From: Paulinella micropora
Taxonomy: Eukaryota; Cercozoa; Imbricatea; Euglyphida
Length of the DNA: 52,845 nucleotides
Direction: 5' to 3'
Assembly (NCBI GenBank): GCA_009731375.1
Contig: BJOX01000322.1
Span: 625,570 to 678,414 of the forward strand
Shown here: piece by piece, positions 33,030 to 42,486 of the stretch
How the letters are laid out: each line of letters begins with the position of its first letter
How positions within the stretch are numbered: position 1 is the stretch's first letter
Notes under the pieces: model-generated
Told to the model about the DNA's origin: nothing
Databases searched by the model: none
The model's input: the letters and a program-made list of their open reading frames with translations, nothing else
Translations under genes and position numbers: made by a program

Positions 33030-35213
33030 TCAACCAAAACTAAAAAACTGACTCAAAACAGAAAAATCATTTTTTTTTTTGCACTTGAATGTCGCTAGCA
33101 GTATATATACATATATATAGGATGTATTATAGAGATAAGAGATGCATGCGTTTTCGCTTTTCTTTATTAATATTAGAGGGAGGTGAGAACCTTGTTCTAG
33201 ATACGGCCCCTCCCCCCTCTCTCTCTCTCTTTTTCTTTCCTTAGCTATCGGTGCCCGATAAGCATCGTCTTGGTCTATGCCAGCCTCCTTGTGGATGGGC
33301 GGCACCTCTTTGAAATCATCTTTCATCCGTTTTAACGCCTCCTCAACGGATTCATCTTCCAGTAAGAAGGGATCATACTTAATCAGCCTTCTTACATTCA
33401 CAATTTGCACCTTCCCTCTACCCCTGATCTTGTAATTCAGAGGTCCCGTCTGTTCCATAATCTGATAAGGTCCTTTCCAGTGAGTGAACAGCTTAGAGCT
33501 GACTCCCTTCGGGACTTGAGGATGGTACAATAGTACAATATCCCCGACCTGGAACTTGATCTGATCCAAGTGCGCTTGTCGCACCCCTTCAGCATCAGTC
33601 TTTCGGCGCTCCGCCTCTCTATGCGCCCTGACTATTTGTTCCGCCTCCATCTTCACTCTAAGTCTCATCCCAAACAACTCATCCGCATCCGCCCAAGTGT
33701 CTTTTGGGTGAAGGAGCGAAGTCGGGATATCAGGCTCACGCCCATATACTAACTGATATGGCGAGATTGAGCTCTTCGAGCCTCCTAACGCCGTAGAGGG
33801 TAGACAGTTCATTGCAAACGCAAATGATGGTGCTGCCTCGACCCATGCTCTTTGATTCTCCTTCTTCGTGCAATACATCTTTAGCGAGGCTTTGAGGGGT
33901 CTGTGTACCCGCTCGATTTTCCCATTTGCTCGCGGGTTATAGGCAGTAACATATTGCCATTTCATCCCGTAATACTTAGATAGTTTGTCGATGACCTCGT
34001 TATTAAAGTCCGAGCCTCGATCAGAACATATCTTTCTTGGTACTCCGATCTGTGAGATGATCCTATCGATCAGCGCCTCGGCCGTCGTCTTGCCGGTAAC
34101 GTCTTTGACAGGGATGATCCACACATAGTTGGTGGCTCTGTCAATAGCCGTAAGGAGGTATTTGTAACCATCCTTCGATTCTGGGAAAGGTCCCACATGA
34201 TCAATGTGTATAAACTCAAACATCCCCGCATGAAGAGGAAATTCGCCAATCAGGCCGAAATTTGCCTTCAGTGGTGTTTTGTTTATCTTGCACGGGATGC
34301 ATGCATCCACCGCCTGATCTATCTCCTCCTTCATCTTCTTCCACCAGAATCGCCTCGCTACGAACATATGAGTTCGTTGTCGACCCGGATGCGCCAAAAG
34401 TGGGCAATTGTGGGCTGCGACAAATATAAATCGTCTCAGACTCTCCGGTACCCAAAGGGTCCATTTGTCCGGCTGTGACGCATAGCGACCGTGAAGGCCC
34501 TTGTACCACAGTAGACCATCTCTCCATCCCATCTCCTTCATCTGATCTTTGATCGCTTTCGTCATCCGTAGCTCATCCGGGTTCTGATATAACTGTATCA
34601 GTTCTTTAAACTCCGGATCTTGAGCCTGTTGTTGCCTCCATGCGGTAGGCGAGGCTATATGGATAGTACCATCTTCTAGCCGTACCCCGATTCTTTCCGG
34701 GTCATCGTCTAGGTCACTTCTCCGCTCTTGAGGAGGCTCCGCATAAACTTCCTGCGTCTCCTCTTCCTCTCTTATGTTCGCCTTCGCATTCTCATATACC
34801 TCATAGGACCACTCAGCGTCCTCCTGGGTATGTAGCTCACAACATATCCCGTGATCCGGGCCTTGTGGACTGTACCGTAGACCTGTGCGGTCATATCGGA
34901 CTCCACTCGCCATCTCCATCGCCTCAATGTGGCTGACCTCATACACCTTGTCAGTGGACAAGTCTTCCATCTCCACCGTGGACACCAACGCCGATACTTC
35001 TGAGTTAAACTCTAGCCTAGAGAGGCTATCAGCGACCACATTTCGCTTTCCCGGTAGATGGACCATTGTAAAATCGAAACAAGACAAGAACGCTTGCCAC
35101 CGCGCCAGCCGTCCCGTCTGTTCATGATTCATCAACCATAACAGGTTATGATGATCAGTTCTGACAGTAAATTGAGGTCCTCCCCACAAATACTCTCTGA
35201 GCCTCTTGAGGGC
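33030..35213 (-). CDS. pol: Pol of Ty3-type copy 2, C-terminal part: RNase H end and integrase
   Basis: In frame with the upstream pol segment after a single TAG. It begins with the last RNase H block (FTVRTDHHNLLWL, catalytic Asp). The integrase zinc-binding region follows (HNCPLLAHPG ... CIPCK, an HHCC finger). The catalytic core has Asp in FIHIDHVGPF, Asp in ICSDRGSDF and Glu in NGKIERVHRPLK. Exactly 35 residues lie between the second Asp and the Glu, the canonical D,D35E. The C-terminal part has a GPY/F-type module (HWKGPYQIMEQTGPLNYKI). No chromodomain is visible. The extreme C-terminus (after about GIDQDDAYRAPI) is low-complexity and probably not functional protein. Confidence 0.92.
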   Translation of the reverse strand, partial: ALKRLREYLWGGPQFTVRTDHHNLLWLMNHEQTGRLARWQAFLSCFDFTMVHLPGKRNVVADSLSRLEFNSEVSALVSTVEMEDLSTDKVYEVSHIEAMEMASGVRYDRTGLRYSPQGPDHGICCELHTQEDAEWSYEVYENAKANIREEEETQEVYAEPPQERRSDLDDDPERIGVRLEDGTIHIASPTAWRQQQAQDPEFKELIQLYQNPDELRMTKAIKDQMKEMGWRDGLLWYKGLHGRYASQPDKWTLWVPESLRRFIFVAAHNCPLLAHPGRQRTHMFVARRFWWKKMKEEIDQAVDACIPCKINKTPLKANFGLIGEFPLHAGMFEFIHIDHVGPFPESKDGYKYLLTAIDRATNYVWIIPVKDVTGKTTAEALIDRIISQIGVPRKICSDRGSDFNNEVIDKLSKYYGMKWQYVTAYNPRANGKIERVHRPLKASLKMYCTKKENQRAWVEAAPSFAFAMNCLPSTALGGSKSSISPYQLVYGREPDIPTSLLHPKDTWADADELFGMRLRVKMEAEQIVRAHREAERRKTDAEGVRQAHLDQIKFQVGDIVLLYHPQVPKGVSSKLFTHWKGPYQIMEQTGPLNYKIRGRGKVQIVNVRRLIKYDPFLLEDESVEEALKRMKDDFKEVPPIHKEAGIDQDDAYRAPIAKERKRERERGEGPYLEQGSHLPLILIKKSENACISYLYNTSYIYVYILLATFKCKKKNDFSVLSQFFSFG

Positions 35214-38200
35214 CTATACTACCGCCAACGCCTCTCTTTGCCTTGTGCAATAGTTTGTCTCCGCCGCACACAACTTCCTACTAATAAACATGATTGGGCG
35301 TAATTTCTTCTCCTCATCCTCTTGTTGTAATACAGCCCCAATCGCAAACTTAGATGCGTCTGTATCGACTACGAATTGTTTCGTAAAGTCGGGCATCGTT
35401 AACACCAGTCCTCCGTCTTTCGGGTCTTTGTAAATGAGATCTTTGAGCGCATGAAACGCTTGCAACGCCTCTTCGTCCCACTTCTCAAAGTCTCCAAAAT
35501 CTATCATTTTCTCCACTTTAGCCCGTGTTGCACCCCAATCGGGTATAAACTGGTTATAGTATTGCGCCATCGCAAGGAATGAGTGCAATTCAGTGCGGTT
35601 CTTCGGTATCGGTCGATTCATAATCTCCTCCCTCTTCTCTTTGGATATCGAGACTCGATTATGGGAGATCTCGTACCCTAAGTATGTCACACTCGTCTTG
35701 GCAAGTTGACACTTCTTTAGATTGCACTTCAGGCCAAAAGCTCCGATGCGCCTGAATATATCGGACAAATGATCGATATGCTCCTCCATTGTGTTAGAGT
35801 ATACGATAATGTCATCGATATAGCAAAATGCATATTCTCCCGCCTTCTGTCCCCGCCTTCTCATAAAGCCACCGTCAGACAAATCATCGTACTGACTGCT
35901 CAACATCTTCTGCATCGCCTTCTGGAAAAGTCCTGGGGCTTGCTTGAGGCCCATCGGAAGCACTTTCCATTGGTATATTTCCATACCCACCACAAACGCC
36001 GTCAGCCATCTGGACTTTTCCTCCAGTGGTATCTGCCAGAAGCCATTCTTAAGGTCAATGACCGAATAGAATTTTGCATTCCGCAGTACTCTCCTTCCTT
36101 CTTCTAATGTCGGGAGAGGATTTCTCTCTTCCTCCAGCACCTTGTTAACACGAGCATAGTTAACTGTCAGGCGCCATTCTCCTCCTGGCTTCGGCACTAT
36201 TCTCGGTTGTGAGACTATTGAGGATGTTGATCTCTCAATAAAGTCCTCATTGAGCAGCTGTCTTGCTAGCTCCTCCGCTATCTTCGCCTCATGTATACTC
36301 AAATTCGCCCTTCGTGGTGCCGGTGACGGCTCCGCACCCGGTATTTTGTAAATAACCGCAGTGAAATCTTCAGGCTTGACACCACCTGCATGTGGAGGGT
36401 CAAAAATTTCCTTGTTCGCCTCTAATTTGGCTTTTAAAAGCTCCTTCTCCTTCTCCGTGCCTACTCCTTCTTCCAATATTTTCCGCGCCGCCTCTTGAAA
36501 ATCTTCATCAGACATCTGCTTATGCTGCTTGAGGGGTTCTCTGTCCTCCTCCAAGCCTAAGTCCTCTTCCGAGACATCATCTAGGCCCGTCTTTTCATAC
36601 GTGACCGTGTCCGGCTCATCATCTTTACCGAGCTCCACCAGCATGTCAATGAGTCTCGCGTATTGCAAAGGAGCTTTACGGGTGTAAAAACCATCAAAGC
36701 ATGTGAATGCTTGCGGTATCAATTTCAACTTGTCGAGGTCTCTGAGCTTCCGCTTGTATGCACTGCTCTGCTCACGAGTTCCCATACGACAAGCCACCAC
36801 TAGCTGTTGCTTGCGAGAGGGTACCGGTATAGGATGATCAATAAGCCGGTCCCTTATTTCCTGCGCCCATATCGCCTTCTCATTATATGGCAGGATAATA
36901 GTATACGGCTTATTATTTTCGAATAAAGTCCGTAAGCATTTCTTCACTTCAGACAGTGAACGCGGCCACGTGGGCTCGTCACCCCAGAAATCAGTAATAA
37001 AACTTTTAATAGTTTCTGGTGGAGTATCCGGGATTCGCCCCGTTCTCCTTGGTACAAACGCCTCCCTTTTTTCTTCTCCTACTTTCGCATGGAAACAGTA
37101 TCCGTTAGTAATATGGACATCTGTTCCTACTCCTTCCGCGAATCTCGCCAACGACGGGCTTCTTTGTGCGACACATATAATCTCCTCCTTTCGCTTCTCG
37201 ATTAAGTCATCAATAGACTTTTTGTCCCAATGGCATGTCGGAACTGTGACAGTGCACACTTGGGATTCCCAATTGTCGGTCCAGGACAGTTCATCCGGTC
37301 TTACGACATGGGGGTGAACGTACACCTCAAGTGCCTCATGTGCGATGGCCATCTTTTTGTGATCCGTCGCTAGACTCAGCTCATAAGCCTCATAAGAGTC
37401 AGTAGCGTTGAAGGGATCAATATCGTTCTCTTCTCCTCTTTTTACTCCATATATCACTCGCCGTGCGGCGCAATCAATCACAGCCCCCATCGTAGCCAAT
37501 TGGTCATACGATAGTAATATTGACCCGTGGTAACCGGGGACGACATAGAGGTCCATACGGTATACTCGTGCGGATTTCAATTTAAAGGTCAGTGTGATGA
37601 TTCCCGTGATATCCGTCCGGCTGCTCACTCCTTTGAGAGTGCCCGTTGACTTTTTCATATTTCCGTCCACCCAGTCCCGGTATCGATTAAAAAACTTCCG
37701 GCCGACAATATTAATATTCGCCATCGTATCATTACCAACTTTTAATATTGTCTTCAATGTTTCACAATAAAGTTCCGTATAACACAGAGCATCGGGCCTG
37801 TGTATATTGGCTGCGAGAACAAGAACTTTACGTTCCAAATTTTGGAGTCTTGTCTCTAAGTTTTTCAACTCCTCCTTCTTCTCCTCCTGCTTCACCTCAT
37901 TAACATTTTTATTATTCTGCGGTACTGGTGCGTTTACTATTTGAGCGACATTGTCTTGTGGTACTTGAGTACACACATTGTCTTTTTGCTCGCCACCCGC
38001 CGCGACCGTAGACATTGAGTCTGTTCGTGGTTGTTTGCTTGGCCGAGGCGATACGTCTGCCATTGGCCTCCTCGCCTCCATCGCAAGTCTCGCCTTCCTA
38101 TTTGCATCAGTTATCATTGGTAACCGTGCTGTATGAACGGGTATGAGACTACCTTGGGGCTGCAGTCTCTGTGTACCCACATCTTTGTTTTCACATAGAG

Positions 38201-38264
38201 GAAGCGTTGGCCCAGTCTGCACAACAGCATTAGAAAGCACTGTGACTTTAGGGTTAAACTTCAC
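35214..38264 (-). CDS. pol: Pol of Ty3-type copy 2, N-terminal part: protease, RT, RNase H
   Basis: About 1,016 codons in the same frame as gag, so the real translation probably enters from gag through the UGA at 38,298-38,300 and not from a start codon here (the frame's first listed position is GTG). A Lys/Glu-rich coiled-coil-like segment (about residues 120-150) is followed by the presumed retropepsin (GNDTMANINIVGRK; later YHGSILLSYDQLATMGAVIDC). A long linker precedes RT, with ARRANLSIHEAKIAEE, the palm block FYSVIDLKNGFWQIPL, LPMGLKQAP and YIDD at residues 815-818. RNase H starts VVDTDASKFAIGAVL and includes QREALAVV before the stop at 35,214-35,216. RT catalytic residues are intact. 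Confidence 0.93.
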   Translation of the reverse strand: MKFNPKVTVLSNAVVQTGPTLPLCENKDVGTQRLQPQGSLIPVHTARLPMITDANRKARLAMEARRPMADVSPRPSKQPRTDSMSTVAAGGEQKDNVCTQVPQDNVAQIVNAPVPQNNKNVNEVKQEEKKEELKNLETRLQNLERKVLVLAANIHRPDALCYTELYCETLKTILKVGNDTMANINIVGRKFFNRYRDWVDGNMKKSTGTLKGVSSRTDITGIITLTFKLKSARVYRMDLYVVPGYHGSILLSYDQLATMGAVIDCAARRVIYGVKRGEENDIDPFNATDSYEAYELSLATDHKKMAIAHEALEVYVHPHVVRPDELSWTDNWESQVCTVTVPTCHWDKKSIDDLIEKRKEEIICVAQRSPSLARFAEGVGTDVHITNGYCFHAKVGEEKREAFVPRRTGRIPDTPPETIKSFITDFWGDEPTWPRSLSEVKKCLRTLFENNKPYTIILPYNEKAIWAQEIRDRLIDHPIPVPSRKQQLVVACRMGTREQSSAYKRKLRDLDKLKLIPQAFTCFDGFYTRKAPLQYARLIDMLVELGKDDEPDTVTYEKTGLDDVSEEDLGLEEDREPLKQHKQMSDEDFQEAARKILEEGVGTEKEKELLKAKLEANKEIFDPPHAGGVKPEDFTAVIYKIPGAEPSPAPRRANLSIHEAKIAEELARQLLNEDFIERSTSSIVSQPRIVPKPGGEWRLTVNYARVNKVLEEERNPLPTLEEGRRVLRNAKFYSVIDLKNGFWQIPLEEKSRWLTAFVVGMEIYQWKVLPMGLKQAPGLFQKAMQKMLSSQYDDLSDGGFMRRRGQKAGEYAFCYIDDIIVYSNTMEEHIDHLSDIFRRIGAFGLKCNLKKCQLAKTSVTYLGYEISHNRVSISKEKREEIMNRPIPKNRTELHSFLAMAQYYNQFIPDWGATRAKVEKMIDFGDFEKWDEEALQAFHALKDLIYKDPKDGGLVLTMPDFTKQFVVDTDASKFAIGAVLQQEDEEKKLRPIMFISRKLCAAETNYCTRQREALAVV

Positions 38265-38297
38265 AGTCTTCTCCTTCCTCTCTTCTTCCCCCTCCAG

Positions 38298-38306
38298 TCA
38301 TTCCAC
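38298..38306 (-). promoter_or_regulatory. Probable stop-readthrough site between gag and pol (copy 2)
   Basis: The minus strand reads GAA UGA CUG GAG at the gag end, with pol open in the same frame (40,991 minus 38,264 is a multiple of three). UGA-CU is a known leaky stop context. The next 30 bases are almost all purine. Confidence 0.65.
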
Positions 38307-40991
38307 CACCTCGAAACGATTACCTTGAGTAGTGTCCGGGTAGGATGACGTATCGGTCTCCGAGGCAGTGTTGTAGGCCTGAGCTCGACCGAAATTTGGG
38401 TTGGAGCTTGCCCACGAGCCTCCTCCTCCTCTGGGTGGGGGGGCTGGAGCTCGAACAGCTCTCCCTCCATAAGGGGTATATCCCCGACCTCCTCCTCTTC
38501 CTCTCTGAGGGGTTCCCTGCCACCTCGAGGCTCCTCTCCATGTTCCTCGTCCTCCTCCTCCTCCTCCTCCTCCTCGTCCTCCTGCTCCTGCTCCTCCTTC
38601 TCGTCCTCTTTGAGAGGCCTTTAAGTTCTTTTGTCTCTCCCTTTCCTCCTTCTTCTCCTTCATCCTCTTCATGTAGGTAATGATTGCCTCTCGTAACTCC
38701 TCATCATCACACATATTGGCATACCAACCTTCGTTCACAGCGGCAATCTGAAGCATATTGAAAAGGCCCGGTTCCTTGCCTTCCGTCCTGCTCAGAAAAT
38801 TTGCCCTTGCTGTTGGGTTCTGCCTATCATGATTGAAAGAGCAGTCTCTGTTCTCCATCTGTGCCTTACACTGCAAGCCCGCGAACCACCTCCAACATGC
38901 GGTCTTCAGGTCTGGCTCTCTCTGTCTCTTCCAACCGGCAACTCTGTTTGTGTACGTGGCTTGTGCGCCAACAGGTACACCGCCTGCCTGTGCCGTATGT
39001 GCCTCCGTGAGCGAGTCCATGTTTGAGCATGCACTCATCACTTCTTGAAACAGTGCTGACGGAGCAACGCTTTGAACCGTATTTTCGAACACGTGTGTCT
39101 CGAGGAAGTTCTTGGACTTCACTGAGCTAAACGTCGAGCATTGTTGTATGAGCTGAGTAAGCTTACTCGGGTTAACTGTGTGTAACGCCGAAAAGAAATA
39201 GAGGATGATCGACTTGCGGCCATAGAATAGCCCATAGGAGGAAACTACCTCCGTAAGGGTCGCCGCCAAGCCAACAGCACTCCTCAAACTCATCGCCACT
39301 GTCTCAAAGATTTCAAATCCTATGAGAGTACCAGTGCAGAGATGCTGGTATCCATGAGATTGAAAATATGAAATGAGTGTGGCCACCGCCAGTTCACACT
39401 GAGCGTCTAGGCCTGTTGCATTGTTTCTCTTAATCTCCTCCTTCTTTCTCAAAAACTTGTACTGTGTCAGATCAAATCCCTCCGAGACTAGAGATTGGTC
39501 AAAAACAGTAACAAGGGCCTCGTATTCCTGCGTTTCGTCGCAAGGAAAAGCCTTCATGCAGGCATTGATCTCTTTGAGCTTGCTCAAAAGCGAAGCATCA
39601 GAGTCTTTGTCTGAGCTCGTCTTGGCATATAGCATGAGACTTGCCACTCCTCCTTTCTTCCCCTTGAAGGCATTTATGATGTTCTGTCTGTCCTTCTTCT
39701 CCGTGTTTGTGACCACCACCGTAGTTGAGCCCGAGGGTGCAGGGGCTGGTGGGGCAGGAGCTGGTGGGGTCAAATATGTCGGAGGGTGTGTCTTTGCACC
39801 ACTCACTTTTGCTTTCATTCTTTCCAGTCTCATCGTCTTCTCGAACTCCTCATTCTCTTTCGCCTTCTTCTTCTCAGATATCACCAGCTTTTGAGCATGA
39901 GTGATAAAGGCCACCAATTCAGAAGCAGATCTGAGAAAATTATATTTCTCCACATATTGGTCAACACCTGCTTTGTTGGCGACCGGTGGTGCGTTACTAA
40001 GTGATTTAAGGACAGAGTGATCCTTGGTAGGAATCCATCTCTTCCATGCCTCCTTGTGCAGTAACGCACCCATCAACAGTCTGATCTTGGTCAGAACTCT
40101 GTCGGTCTTCTCTAACTCATCAATCACAGGATGAGTTTCTCCTGCTGCCTTAATGCTTTTTTCCATCTCTGCCTTCCCCTCCTCCAAGGCCTTTATTTCC
40201 ATTGTAAAAAAATGAAATATGCCACTCGAGTTTTTCGAACCCAGATTGGTCTTCATTTTTGTTACATCGACTGCCTCCTGACCAGTCGCGAGGAATCTGG
40301 CCGTTGCTCTTGGGTTTGTGTACTGGAGGTAACCCTCACATCGTGGGCCGTATGTACGTTCCCAAATCAGGGTTTGAGTGTACACCCCAAAGATAGCATC
40401 GAGTAATTCAAGGTGGGTGTGTGTGTCCCCAAACTTGATATGCTGTATCTTCTTTCTCTCTTCTGGATCAGAGACCAGTTTGCCGAGGAGCTGTGCTGTG
40501 TTTGATAATAGGATATAGACATCCTTTTTAGCACGACTTTTCTCTCTTCTTTGATCCTGAGGGATCCACACATAGGTATCCTTCTCTACCCCCATCTTGT
40601 TATCAAACTCTTCTTTAGTGAGGTCATAGTGGTCTTGCACCCACTGTTGTTCCTCCACTGTGATCTCCTCTCCATCACTATGAATCAAGTCGATCATTTT
40701 TCGTCCTCCTCCTCCCGTGTAGGCAGGTGGTAAGGGATTACCATATGCTCCTCCTCCTCCCGTCTCTTCTTGTTCAAATCCTCCTTCATCTTCGTCTCCT
40801 CCATATCTTCCTTCATCATCCCAGCCCTCTTCTACTCCTCCTCCTACTCCTTCATCTCCTCCTCCTTCATTCAATCCTCCTCCTCCTCCTTCATTCAATC
40901 CTCCTCCTCCTCCTCCTCCTCCTGCTTCTTCTTCTTCTCTTCTTTGATCTGCCTCCGAGAATTCACTCACTTCGGCGGTCTCTGTCGACAT
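38298..40991 (-). CDS. gag: Gag of Ty3-type copy 2, with a CCCH zinc finger
   Basis: An 897-residue frame from ATG (40,989-40,991) to UGA (38,298-38,300). The N-terminal 100 residues are Glu/Gly-rich low complexity. The middle (about 120-680) is a helical region expected to hold the capsid fold, with a Pro/Ala linker near residue 410-425. The nucleic-acid-binding part is a CCCH finger (Cys-x8-Cys-x8-Cys-x3-His, residues 699-721) followed by an Arg-Gly-Gly-rich tract (about 780-860). A Ty3 Gag would usually carry CCHC knuckles, and none is present. The stop is followed by CUG GAG and pol lies in the same frame, so readthrough is the likely route to Gag-Pol. Intact, with no frameshift seen. Confidence 0.9.
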   Translation of the reverse strand: MSTETAEVSEFSEADQRREEEEAGGGGGGGGLNEGGGGGLNEGGGDEGVGGGVEEGWDDEGRYGGDEDEGGFEQEETGGGGAYGNPLPPAYTGGGGRKMIDLIHSDGEEITVEEQQWVQDHYDLTKEEFDNKMGVEKDTYVWIPQDQRREKSRAKKDVYILLSNTAQLLGKLVSDPEERKKIQHIKFGDTHTHLELLDAIFGVYTQTLIWERTYGPRCEGYLQYTNPRATARFLATGQEAVDVTKMKTNLGSKNSSGIFHFFTMEIKALEEGKAEMEKSIKAAGETHPVIDELEKTDRVLTKIRLLMGALLHKEAWKRWIPTKDHSVLKSLSNAPPVANKAGVDQYVEKYNFLRSASELVAFITHAQKLVISEKKKAKENEEFEKTMRLERMKAKVSGAKTHPPTYLTPPAPAPPAPAPSGSTTVVVTNTEKKDRQNIINAFKGKKGGVASLMLYAKTSSDKDSDASLLSKLKEINACMKAFPCDETQEYEALVTVFDQSLVSEGFDLTQYKFLRKKEEIKRNNATGLDAQCELAVATLISYFQSHGYQHLCTGTLIGFEIFETVAMSLRSAVGLAATLTEVVSSYGLFYGRKSIILYFFSALHTVNPSKLTQLIQQCSTFSSVKSKNFLETHVFENTVQSVAPSALFQEVMSACSNMDSLTEAHTAQAGGVPVGAQATYTNRVAGWKRQREPDLKTACWRWFAGLQCKAQMENRDCSFNHDRQNPTARANFLSRTEGKEPGLFNMLQIAAVNEGWYANMCDDEELREAIITYMKRMKEKKEERERQKNLKASQRGREGGAGAGGRGGGGGGGGRGTWRGASRWQGTPQRGRGGGRGYTPYGGRAVRAPAPPPRGGGGSWASSNPNFGRAQAYNTASETDTSSYPDTTQGNRFEVVE

Positions 40992-41639
40992 GATGTCGTA
41001 GTAGTGATCAACAGGAGGACAGTGTCAGCTCCTATGTTTGGTTTTTGTTCGTTTGTGTTCTGTTCCTCCTTCAGTCGATTGACTAGTGAAGAGAGAAACT
41101 AATAGAGAGGGTAGGATAAGATTCCCTGTCCTCTATGAAACACTGTTTGTATGTTTGTTTTTGTTTGAGAAAAATAGTCTTTGAGACTTTCTCCGATTTC
41201 TTGTTCTCCTTACTCAGATTACTTTCTCCTCCTTCTTTTCTATATTGTATCTAGTATGAGGCACTTGGACCTACACACAGATAGTAATAGAGAAGCTAGA
41301 AAAGCTCTCCTTGAGAAGTCGACAGTCGGTCGGATAGGTTCTCAGACCTACCTTTAGAAAACGATCAGAGATTTGCAAAAATACTCTGACGTATGTGTGA
41401 GATAATGCAGATAAATGCACAAACTAGAAGGGTAGAGTGTTGTGCTCCTGTCCCTATGCTTGTTTGTGTTTTGTGTGTGTTCCTTCACTCTTCTGTCCAC
41501 CTCCTTCTTCTTGGTCTCTGTGTGAGAACAGCAAGAACGACAGAGAGTTTGTATCTGATGTCTCCTTGTGAGCACACAGATACTGATTGGGCTAGAGGGT
41601 ACGAGACACCTGCTTGAGACCAATCAAATTATTTGTTTT
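40992..41639 (-). other. Leader between gag and 5' terminal region of Ty3-type copy 2
   Basis: No open frame of note. Probably 5' untranslated leader and inner LTR. The LTR/primer-binding-site boundary was not located. Confidence 0.5.
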
Positions 41640-41900
41640 GTGAAAGAGTTATGAGGGAGCTGTGTTGGAGTATTTGTTTTCGTCTGACGTCCCCGTGTGA
41701 GACAGGTCAGTGAAAATTCACTCTGTTGCCTGTGTGGCAAAGCAGAAAGAAATCACCCTAGTGATGTGGACTCCAAATGTAATGCCCCCAACGATAGCTC
41801 GTAAAAAGTCGGTAATACAACCAAACACAGTCCTCAAGAATGAGAATGATGTCTCGTTATATTAGCTCAGTGAAGCCAAAAAGGAAAACGGCAACAGACC
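41640..41900 (-). repeat. 5' terminal region (LTR) of Ty3-type copy 2
   Basis: Partner of 13,130-13,381. The homology ends at the minus-strand start TGGTCT on one side, with unrelated flanks outside in the two copies. Confidence 0.75.
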
Positions 41901-42112
41901 ACGAATAAAATGGCATCAGGTCCAATCCGGACAAATAATACTGAAAAACAAGCTGGTGCACCTGTCACCAGGAAAAGGTATTTTTTACCGGCTATCCGGG
42001 GGGTGATGCCTATACTTGGCTCAGCAATCCGCCACGGTGGCTGCTACCGATGCCCAGGTAGTTCTGGGCTTTGCTTTCATGCATACAAGGGACACATTGG
42101 CAATCATGTGCT

Positions 42113-42146
42113 AATGTGGAGCTTTTATGCATAAAAGCTCCACATT
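42113..42146. repeat. Perfect 34-bp palindrome centred on ATGCAT
   Basis: AATGTGGAGCTTTTATG followed by its exact reverse complement. Degenerate relatives of the GCTTTTATGCATAA core occur at about 42,072, 42,166, 42,525 and 42,712. Confidence 0.95.
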
Positions 42147-42480
42147 GGAAATTTCTCATTGTGACCCTTTTATGCAGATAAAAGCTCTACATAGCGTTTC
42201 GAGCTGTTTTACTTGCAAAGGTGAGGTAGAACTCCAGCTTGGAGATGTCGCGAGCTGTGAGATGGACAATCATCTTCTTCACGAACAATCCGCTTTGTCG
42301 TCTTCGTCCGGTGATGCATCGAACAAACCGCCCTGCTTGGCCCCGTCTGTTGCTACAATGCACTCGGTTGTTGTGCAGTCAACGATTGTTACCACACCGA
42401 CTGTTTTTTTTTTGCAACGAAACATTCCACATGAATTGGCACAATTTTCAAAAGATTGCAGCTGCATCGCAGGTCAAGGA
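42127..42480 (+). CDS. Possible exon, function unknown
   Basis: An open frame of about 118 codons that ends exactly at a strong 5' splice site (AAGGA-GTAAGT, 42,481). The ATG lies inside the 34-bp palindrome, so the start is doubtful. Contents are Ser- and Cys-rich with no recognised motif. Partner exons were not found. It may equally be chance. Confidence 0.3.
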
Positions 42481-42486
42481 GTAAGT

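Larger units (their letters stand above)
33030..41900 (-). mobile_element. Ty3/gypsy-type retrotransposon, copy 2, nearly intact coding region
   Basis: Minus-strand order: 5' end at 41,900 (TGGTCT), leader, gag (40,991-38,298), a UGA, then pol in the same frame with protease, RT, RNase H and integrase (38,264-33,030). The domain order PR-RT-RH-IN places it in Ty3/gypsy. Only one in-frame stop (TAG at 35,214-35,216) breaks pol. A purine-rich minus-strand tract (33,206-33,242) resembles a polypurine tract but lies in the tail of the pol frame. No 3' LTR matching 41,640-41,900 was found, so the element is 3'-incomplete or its LTRs were not recognised. Confidence 0.88.

Noticed and set aside
40727-41102. 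Plus-strand frames rich in Leu/Ser opposite the gag start
   Set aside because: Antisense shadow of the Glu/Gly-rich N-terminus of Gag.
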